DNA from: Hoeflea_A sp965204935
GTDB lineage: Bacteria; Pseudomonadota; Alphaproteobacteria; Rhizobiales; Rhizobiaceae
Length of the DNA: 64,000 nucleotides
Reading direction: 5' to 3' (one strand)
Assembly (NCBI RefSeq): GCF_965204935.1
Contig: NZ_CBDBFO010000002.1
Part shown: piece by piece, positions 58,442 through 64,000 of the stretch
Position numbering within the stretch: position 1 is the first letter of the stretch
Layout of the letters: every line of letters begins with the position of its first letter
The notes under the pieces: generated by a model
What the model was told of the DNA's origin: nothing
Database searches by the model: none
Seen by the model: the letters and a program-made list of their open reading frames with translations, nothing else
Position numbers and translations under genes: made by a program

Positions 58442-59220
58442 CGGTCTATTTCATCGGTGCGGGCCCCGGAGCGCCCGACCTCATTACGGTGCGCGGACTG
58501 CGGCTGGTCGAGCGTTGTCCGGTTTGCCTTTACGCCGGCTCCCTTGTTCCCACGGAGATCGTCGCGGCGGCGCCGGCGGATGCGCTGGTCATGGACACAG
58601 CGCCGATGCATCTCGACATGATCATTGCTGAAATCAAGAAAGCTCATGGCGAGGGAAAGGATGTCGCAAGGGTTCATTCCGGCGATCCGTCGATCTACGG
58701 CGCCATAGCGGAACAGATGCGGCGTCTCGATGCGCTCGGGATCGACTATGAGGTGGTTCCCGGCGTTCCCGCATTTGCGGGCGTTGCCGCCAAGCTGAAG
58801 ACCGAGCTGACACTGCCGGAAATCGCCCAGACGGTGATCCTGACGCGCACAAGCATGAAGGCGTCTGCCATGCCGGAGGGCGAGCAGCTGGAAATCCTCG
58901 GCCAGTCGGGCGCGACACTGGCGATCCACCTTTCGATCCGCAATCTCGACCATGTCCGCGAGGCACTGGTGCCGCATTACGGGGAGGATTGCCCGGTGGT
59001 AATCGCCTACCGGGCGACATGGCCGGACGAGCTTTATCTGAAGACAACGCTTGCGAAGATGAAGGCCGACGTCCGCAAGGCCAAGCTGACCCGTACGGCG
59101 CTGATTATGGTCGGACCCGTTCTTGGTGACGCACAGTTTCGCGATTCCGCCCTTTACGATGCCGGATTTGCCCACGTGTTGCGCAACGCCGGCAAGAAGA
59201 AGAACCGCGCGGAGGTCTAG
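58438..59220 (+). CDS. cobM: Precorrin-4 C11-methyltransferase CobM/CbiF
   Basis: A 260-residue methylase beginning MTVYFIGAGPGAPDLITVRGLRL, with ARVHSGDPSIYGAIAEQM, YEVVPGVPAFAGVAAKLKTELTLP and TLAIHLSIRNLDHV typical of CobM/CbiF. It methylates C-11. The start overlaps the CbiG-CobJ stop (ATGA). The end overlaps the stop of the convergent cobK gene by four bases. It closes the cbiX-cobM run of six corrinoid genes plus the small leader gene. Confidence 0.92.
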   Translation: MTVYFIGAGPGAPDLITVRGLRLVERCPVCLYAGSLVPTEIVAAAPADALVMDTAPMHLDMIIAEIKKAHGEGKDVARVHSGDPSIYGAIAEQMRRLDALGIDYEVVPGVPAFAGVAAKLKTELTLPEIAQTVILTRTSMKASAMPEGEQLEILGQSGATLAIHLSIRNLDHVREALVPHYGEDCPVVIAYRATWPDELYLKTTLAKMKADVRKAKLTRTALIMVGPVLGDAQFRDSALYDAGFAHVLRNAGKKKNRAEV

Positions 59221-59996
59221 TTGAACGCCGCCAAAAGCGCATCGATGCTCGGATGCGACCGGCCCCCAGGCGCCGGGGGCCGCTCGATCATGATGACCGG
59301 AAGACCGCGATCACGGGCGGCGAGCAGTTTCGCATACGCGCCTTCGCCGCCTGAATTGCGACAGACGATGTGGGTTATGCGGTACGCCTCCAGCAATTCG
59401 GCTTCTGTTTCCACATCGGCGGACGGCTTGCCGATTACCAGATCGCACGACCGGAACGGCAGTGCCGTTTCCGGTGGATCGACCATCCGCACGATGAAAT
59501 GCACATCGTCGCGTGCCGCGAACGCTCCGATGTGTTGGCGACCGAGCGCCAGGAAAGCCCGTGCCGACGCGGGGATGGTGTCGCAAGCGTCCCTGATCGA
59601 GGCTACGGAAAGCCAGTTGTCACAATCCGCTGCTTGCCATTCCGGGCGGCGCAGCGCCAGATATGGCGTGCCGGTCAAGGCGGATGCTTCAACGGCGTTT
59701 TGCGAGATCGTTGCGGCGAAGGGATGGGTAGCATCGATGAGCACATCGAAGTTTTCCATGCGCAGGAAACTTGCAAGCCCGTCAACGCCGCCGAAACCAC
59801 CAATGCGTAAGTCTCCTGCAGGCATTTCAGGCGAGACCGTGCGCCCCGCGAGCGACGTGAGCACACGGGGCACACCTAGATCCGAAAGGCGTGCGGCAAG
59901 CGCCGCAGCCTCCCTGGTTCCGCCAAGGATCAGCGCCGAGCTAGGGATGCCGCGCAAGGATGTTTCCCTTTCTGTCGGTAACGATAATGTCGACAT
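59217..59996 (-). CDS. cobK: Precorrin-6A reductase CobK/CbiJ
   Basis: A 259-residue NAD(P)H reductase. SALILGGTREAAALAARLSDLG forms the nucleotide-binding start, DVLIDATHPFAATISQNA is the family signature and GGEGAYAKLLAARDRGLPVIMIERPP lies near the end. It reduces the macrocycle at C-18/C-19. The start is uncertain: I use the ATG at 59996, which overlaps cbiD by 56 bp; a TTG near 59959 would give a shorter N-terminus. It is cotranscribed after cbiD. Confidence 0.88.
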   Translation of the reverse strand: MSTLSLPTERETSLRGIPSSALILGGTREAAALAARLSDLGVPRVLTSLAGRTVSPEMPAGDLRIGGFGGVDGLASFLRMENFDVLIDATHPFAATISQNAVEASALTGTPYLALRRPEWQAADCDNWLSVASIRDACDTIPASARAFLALGRQHIGAFAARDDVHFIVRMVDPPETALPFRSCDLVIGKPSADVETEAELLEAYRITHIVCRNSGGEGAYAKLLAARDRGLPVIMIERPPAPGGRSHPSIDALLAAFN

Positions 59997-61044
59997 CAAT
60001 CTCGGCGCCACGCAGCACTTCGATGGCGCTCTCGCATGCTTTTTCGGCTATGGAAGGCGCGAGGTCGATTCCGTTTTCGCGCGTTATTTCAAGAACTTCA
60101 AGCGCGGTGTTTGCAGACAGAATCCGCTCCGTGAGCCGGGCGTCGGCCCGATCGGCCGGAACCAGGCTCGCGAGAAACTCCATGTCGACCTGGCTGCGGC
60201 TCGAATGAAGATCCATGGCGCCCTGGGCGAGCTTGGCCAGCTTGGCGAAGCCGCCGGCAATGGTCAGACGTTGAACAGGATGGCGGCGCAAATATTTCAG
60301 GAGACCACCGGCAAAGTCGCCCATGTCGAGGAGGGCGATTTCGGGCAGGTTGTAGATCTCCTGCGCGGCGGCCTCGGACGTCGAACCGGTGGTGCCGAGC
60401 ACATGGGTGAGGCCGGCGGCGCGGGCAACGTCGATACCGCGGTGAATGGAGTGGATCCAGGCGGCACAGGAGAAGGGTTGGACGATACCAGTCGTGCCCA
60501 AAATCGAGAGCCCGCCGACAATGCCGAGCCGCGGATTCCAGGTCTTCTGCGCAAGCGCTTCCCCGCCCGGAACGGAAACTGTGATCCCGACATCGGCCGG
60601 CAGCCCGTGCGCGGCGCATGTTTGGGTGACAACGTCCTCCATCATCTGACGCGGTACCGGGTTGATTGCCGGCTCTCCGACATCGAGCGGCAGGCCGGGA
60701 AGGGTCACCGTGCCGACACCGCTGCCGGCGGAAAAACGTATTCCGGAACCGGGTGGCAAGGGGCGAACGCTGGCGACAATGGTGGCGCCATGGGTCACGT
60801 CCGGATCATCCCCCGCATCCTTGACGATACCGGCGGACGCATAGCCGTCACCGAGCGTTTCGAATGCCAGGGGGAAGGCCGGCTCCTGTCCCTTGGGAAG
60901 CGTGATTGTAACCGGATCTGGAAACTCGCCCGTAATCAGCGCCGTCAGCGCCGCTTTCGTCGCAGCCGTCGCACAGGCACCGGTCGTCCAACCGCGGCGG
61001 AGCGGCGTGGATTCGGGCGCGGTTTCGGCGGGCGTTTCGCTCAT
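59941..61044 (-). CDS. cbiD: Cobalt-precorrin-5B C1-methyltransferase CbiD
   Basis: A 367-residue CbiD. RRGWTTGACATAATKAALTAL (near 16) is the family's opening motif; ITVSVPGGEALAQKTWNPRLGIVGGLSILGTTGIV and HVLGTTGSTSE follow. It adds the C-1 methyl in the anaerobic pathway; aerobic organisms use CobF instead. The ATG at 61044 places the motif at the usual distance; an ATG at 61107 is possible. It is on the opposite strand from the flanking cob runs and overlaps cobK. Confidence 0.92.
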   Translation of the reverse strand: MSETPAETAPESTPLRRGWTTGACATAATKAALTALITGEFPDPVTITLPKGQEPAFPLAFETLGDGYASAGIVKDAGDDPDVTHGATIVASVRPLPPGSGIRFSAGSGVGTVTLPGLPLDVGEPAINPVPRQMMEDVVTQTCAAHGLPADVGITVSVPGGEALAQKTWNPRLGIVGGLSILGTTGIVQPFSCAAWIHSIHRGIDVARAAGLTHVLGTTGSTSEAAAQEIYNLPEIALLDMGDFAGGLLKYLRRHPVQRLTIAGGFAKLAKLAQGAMDLHSSRSQVDMEFLASLVPADRADARLTERILSANTALEVLEITRENGIDLAPSIAEKACESAIEVLRGAEIDVDIIVTDRKGNILARHP

Positions 61045-61127
61045 GCAGCGGTTATAGACGGTTTGTCTTTCATGTTGAATCATTTGCGCAATGGCCACGG
61101 GTGGCAAACCAGGCGTAGAGTGCGATT

Positions 61128-61922
61128 ATGACGGACGCGCTTTTTAAAGGATTCCCGGAAATGGAGCCCGGATGCGTCTGGCTGGTTGGAGCGGGCCCAG
61201 GCGATCCCGGGCTTCTGACGCTGCATGCCGTCAATGCCATCCGGTCGGCTGACGTGATTGTCTATGACGCGCTGGTCAATGCCTCCTGTCTTGACCTGGC
61301 GCGCAAGGATGCCGCGCTCGAATATGCCGGCAAGCGCGGTGGCAAGCCGTCGGCGAATCAGCGCGACATCTCGCTGCGGCTCGTCGAACTGGCGCGCCAG
61401 AAGAAAAGGGTGCTGCGTCTCAAGGGCGGCGATCCGTTCGTTTTCGGACGCGGCGGTGAGGAGGCGTTGGCGCTGATCGATCACAATGTGCCGTTCCGCA
61501 TCGTTCCAGGCATCACCGCAGGGATCGGCGGGCTTGCCTATGCGGGCATTCCCGTAACCCACCGCGACGTCAATCACAGCGTGACTTTCCTGACTGGCCA
61601 CGACTCAAACGGGATCGTGCCCGACCGCATCGACTGGGACAGCGTCGCGAAGGGATCGCCTGTGATCGTCATGTATATGGCGATGCGCCATATCGCGACG
61701 ATTACAGACCGGCTGATGAAGGCCGGCCGCGAACCGGACGAACCGGTTGCCATCGTCTGCAATGCCACGACCGAACAGCAGCAGGTGCTCGAGACAACGC
61801 TGGCGCAAGCCGAGGAAGACATGGTCGTTTCCGGTCTATCGCCACCGGCCATCGTGGTGGTCGGCGGCGTTGTCCCGATGCGCCGCACGCTCGACTGGCT
61901 GCGGCAGGACAGCGAGCAATGA
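61128..61922 (+). CDS. cobA: Uroporphyrinogen-III C-methyltransferase CobA
   Basis: A 264-residue SUMT. VWLVGAGPGDPGLLTLHAVNAI (near 13) is the SAM site, and YDALVN, RLKGGDPFVFGRGGEEALAL and VPGITAGIGGLAYAGIPVTHR are diagnostic. It turns uroporphyrinogen III into precorrin-2, the entry to the corrinoid branch. The CysG-type dehydrogenase needed to make sirohydrochlorin for CbiX is not in the window. The stop overlaps cobB by four bases (ATGA). Confidence 0.93.
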   Translation: MTDALFKGFPEMEPGCVWLVGAGPGDPGLLTLHAVNAIRSADVIVYDALVNASCLDLARKDAALEYAGKRGGKPSANQRDISLRLVELARQKKRVLRLKGGDPFVFGRGGEEALALIDHNVPFRIVPGITAGIGGLAYAGIPVTHRDVNHSVTFLTGHDSNGIVPDRIDWDSVAKGSPVIVMYMAMRHIATITDRLMKAGREPDEPVAIVCNATTEQQQVLETTLAQAEEDMVVSGLSPPAIVVVGGVVPMRRTLDWLRQDSEQ

Positions 61923-63223
61923 GCGGGCTGCTGATTGCATCACCCATGTCGGGATCGGGCAAGACGACGATTACGCTCGGCTTGTTGCGCGCGCTGAGCC
62001 GCCGCGGTGTCGATATAGCGCCAGGCAAGGCCGGTCCCGACTATATCGACCCGGCCTTCCATGCCGCCGCAAGCGGCAGAACATGCCTGAACTTCGATCC
62101 TTGGGCGATGCGGCGGGACCTGCTGGTCGCCAATGCCGGCCTGGTCTCTGGCGGCGAGCGTCTGTTGATCGTCGAGGCCATGATGGGTCTCTTTGACGGC
62201 GCATCCGACGGAACTGGCGCGGCGGCCGATCTGGCGGCAATGCTCAACCTCTCCGTTGTATTTGTGGTGAACTGCGCAAATATGTCCCACTCCGTCGCGG
62301 CGCTGGTCCAGGGCTACGGCCGATACCGGCCGAATGTGATGATTGCCGGCGTCATCCTGAACAATGTGGCCAGCGACCGGCATGAAGCGATGTTGCGAAC
62401 TGCGCTGGACGGAATCGGCATGGATGTCTTCGGGGTTGTCCGCCGCGATGATGCGCTTTCGCTGCCCGAACGGCACCTGGGGCTTGTACAGGCCAAGGAA
62501 CTTGCCGCGCTCGAGACCTTTATCGAAGAGGCAGCCAGGCGTATCGAGAAGGGGTGTGATCTCGATGGCATTATTGCGGCTGCAAAGGCCCTTGGTGCGG
62601 CCGATACCGTCTCGAACATCGAACGGCTGTCACCGCCGGGCCAGCGTGTGGCCGTGGCGCGCGATAACGCCTTCGCATTCTCCTATGAACACGTTCTTGC
62701 CGGATGGCAACGGCGGGGTGCGGAGATTTGCCTTTTCTCGCCGCTGGCCAATGAAGGGCCGCATGCCGATTGTGACGCTGTCTATCTGCCGGGCGGTTAT
62801 CCGGAGCTGCATGCCGGAATCATTGCAGCGGCAGACCGATTCCGGGATGGGATGTTGGCCGCGGCGGAAGGCGGGAAGGCGATCTACGGCGAGTGCGGCG
62901 GGTATATGGTGCTCGGCGAGGGCCTGATCGACAGCGACGGCAGTTCCCATGCGATGCTCGGCTTGCTGCCCCTGACAACAAGCTTTGAACAGAAAGCGCT
63001 GCATCTGGGCTATCGGCGCATCCGGGCTCTGCGGCCATTTGTCTGGAGCGTGCCACTCACGGCCCATGAGTTCCACTATGCGACGATTGTCGACGAAGGA
63101 GATGCGGAACCGCTCTTTGCTGTCAGCGATGCCAGCGGCACCGAACTCGGCCACGCCGGCCTGCGACGCGGGTCGGTCGCCGGCTCCTTCATGCACGTGA
63201 TCGATCTGGCGGAATCGGCCTGA
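61919..63223 (+). CDS. cobB: Cobyrinic acid a,c-diamide synthase CobB/CbiA
   Basis: A 434-residue amidotransferase. SPMSGSGKTTITLGLLRAL (near 8) is the P-loop of the ATPase domain, AGPDYIDPAFH a conserved block, and AIYGECGGYMVLGEGL (near 321) holds the glutaminase Cys; the His lies in FHYATIVD or GSFMHV. It amidates the a and c side chains. The start is coupled to cobA and the stop to cobC (TGATG). Confidence 0.93.
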   Translation: MSGLLIASPMSGSGKTTITLGLLRALSRRGVDIAPGKAGPDYIDPAFHAAASGRTCLNFDPWAMRRDLLVANAGLVSGGERLLIVEAMMGLFDGASDGTGAAADLAAMLNLSVVFVVNCANMSHSVAALVQGYGRYRPNVMIAGVILNNVASDRHEAMLRTALDGIGMDVFGVVRRDDALSLPERHLGLVQAKELAALETFIEEAARRIEKGCDLDGIIAAAKALGAADTVSNIERLSPPGQRVAVARDNAFAFSYEHVLAGWQRRGAEICLFSPLANEGPHADCDAVYLPGGYPELHAGIIAAADRFRDGMLAAAEGGKAIYGECGGYMVLGEGLIDSDGSSHAMLGLLPLTTSFEQKALHLGYRRIRALRPFVWSVPLTAHEFHYATIVDEGDAEPLFAVSDASGTELGHAGLRRGSVAGSFMHVIDLAESA

Positions 63224-64000
63224 TGGCGGCGCCAGTCGAACATGGCGGCGCGCTGGCGCGGGCGATCACTGACTATGGCGGCGAGGCGGCCGACTGGATC
63301 GACCTTTCCACCGGCATCAATCCGAATCCTGTTCCGCTGCCTGATCTGGCCGGGCCGATCTGGTCGCGGCTTCCCGATGAGGATCTCATTGAAAGGGCGA
63401 GCAATGCGGCGGCGGCATTTTACCGTGCAGCCGACGCTGTCCGGCCGCTTCCCGTTGCCGGGACGCAAAGCGTCATCCAGTTGCTGCCCCAGCTCTTCGA
63501 CGGCGACGTTGCGATATTCGGTCCGACATACGAGGAATACCGTTCGCGCTTCGAGCAGGCGGGCCGAGCGGTGGAGATGGTTTCAGGTGCCGGAGAAATC
63601 AGCGATCGCCACCGTCTGGCCATCCTGGTGAACCCGAACAATCCCACCGGCCTCACGATGCCGCGCGAAGCGGTGTCGGAACTGGCGGACCTCATGGCCG
63701 CCCAGGGCGGTTTTCTTGTGGTCGACGAGGCCTTTGCGGATCTTCTGCCGGATTGCAGCGTGGCGGGTGAGGCGGGCAAACAGACCAACCTGATCGTGTT
63801 CCGCTCCTTCGGGAAATTCTTCGGTCTTGCCGGGCTGCGGCTTGGTTTTGTGCTGGCAGCGCCAGCGGTCTGGGATGCGATACGGCGAGCCCAGGGTCCT
63901 TGGTCCGTTTCAGGACCTGCGCTGGAAATTGCCGCGCGTGTCCTTTCAGACAGGCCATTGCAGGATCGGATCGCAGGCGCGATAAACGAGCGGCGCAATG
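63223..64000 (+). CDS. cobC: L-threonine-O-3-phosphate decarboxylase CobC/CobD-type (3' end cut by window)
   Basis: The frame opens at an ATG overlapping the cobB stop and stays open for 259 codons to the window end. It is a class I/II aminotransferase-fold PLP enzyme: ALARAITDYGGEAADWIDLSTGINPNP at the start, VNPNNPTG (near 144), VVDEAFAD (PLP-contact Asp) and FRSFGKFFGLAGLRLGF with the Schiff-base Lys in SFGK. Family members make (R)-1-amino-2-propanol phosphate for the nucleotide loop. The missing C-terminus is probably about 70-90 residues. Confidence 0.9.
   Translation, partial: MAAPVEHGGALARAITDYGGEAADWIDLSTGINPNPVPLPDLAGPIWSRLPDEDLIERASNAAAAFYRAADAVRPLPVAGTQSVIQLLPQLFDGDVAIFGPTYEEYRSRFEQAGRAVEMVSGAGEISDRHRLAILVNPNNPTGLTMPREAVSELADLMAAQGGFLVVDEAFADLLPDCSVAGEAGKQTNLIVFRSFGKFFGLAGLRLGFVLAAPAVWDAIRRAQGPWSVSGPALEIAARVLSDRPLQDRIAGAINERRN

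Noticed and set aside
59221..61131. A 636-codon plus-strand open frame opposite cobK and cbiD
   Set aside because: It is the antisense shadow of two well-supported cobalamin genes; its translation is low-complexity Arg/Ser/Ala with no family motif.
1..64000. tRNA, rRNA or CRISPR loci
   Set aside because: No tRNA-like cloverleaf with a GTTCRA box, rRNA segment or regularly spaced repeat was found when reading the intergenic stretches.

Overview
The window looks like a chromosomal segment of an alphaproteobacterium, most likely Hyphomicrobiales (Rhizobiales). The reasons are high GC with GC-rich third codon positions, a DUF1127 protein beside a LysR gene, an ExoD-like protein, a pRiA4b ORF-3 protein, a two-subunit FDH1-type formate dehydrogenase and CobN/CobW-style cobalamin genes. 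I saw no rRNA, tRNA or CRISPR array.

Layout. 1-5.8 kb: the end of an unrecognised gene, a complete IS66-family element (182-2809, 8-bp target duplication) and a three-gene unit (small EamA/SMR-type permease, NAD-dependent epimerase, class III aminotransferase). 6.1-12.2 kb: dimethylglycine/sarcosine dehydrogenase-type flavoprotein, a GlxA/GbdR-like AraC regulator, DUF1127, LysR and an OmpA-type protein. 12.3-23.9 kb: a corrinoid-dependent demethylation island. It holds a corrinoid reductive activator, a methyl-THF:corrinoid methyltransferase, a methylenetetrahydrofolate reductase with a small partner, DUF1638, a corrinoid protein, a non-pyrrolysine MttB/MtgB-type methyltransferase, a ferredoxin-like protein, a BHMT-like homocysteine methyltransferase and a betaine-type ABC substrate-binding protein. 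23.9-27.1 kb: a second IS66-family element, itself interrupted by an IS1111-type IS110 element. 27.5-32.1 kb: NAD-dependent molybdo/tungsto-formate dehydrogenase (beta and alpha). 32-35 kb: a DUF922 lipoprotein and two valine-catabolism genes. 35-44.7 kb: cobQ, a diguanylate cyclase, a cobalamin riboswitch, then cobU-cobW-cobN-cobO. 44.7-52.3 kb: MmgE/PrpD, a split Rieske oxygenase-like operon with a GST, two SDRs and a LysR. 52.4-64 kb: a structured leader, then a small His-containing membrane protein, cbiX, cbiC/cobH, cobL, cobI, cbiG-cobJ fusion and cobM; cobK and cbiD on the opposite strand; and cobA, cobB and cobC (cut by the window end).

How it may work together (inference). Glycine betaine or a similar quaternary amine would be demethylated to the corrinoid protein. 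The methyl group would pass to THF, be oxidised by the MTHFR-like protein and, after steps encoded elsewhere, leave as formate for the formate dehydrogenase. Dimethylglycine would go to the flavoprotein. The large corrinoid gene set supplies the cofactor. Two points stand out. Four pathway enzymes carry Arg/Gly-rich basic tails while the corrinoid protein is strongly acidic at its N-terminus. The betaine-binding protein has lost its native leader to an IS66 insertion two bases before its start codon.
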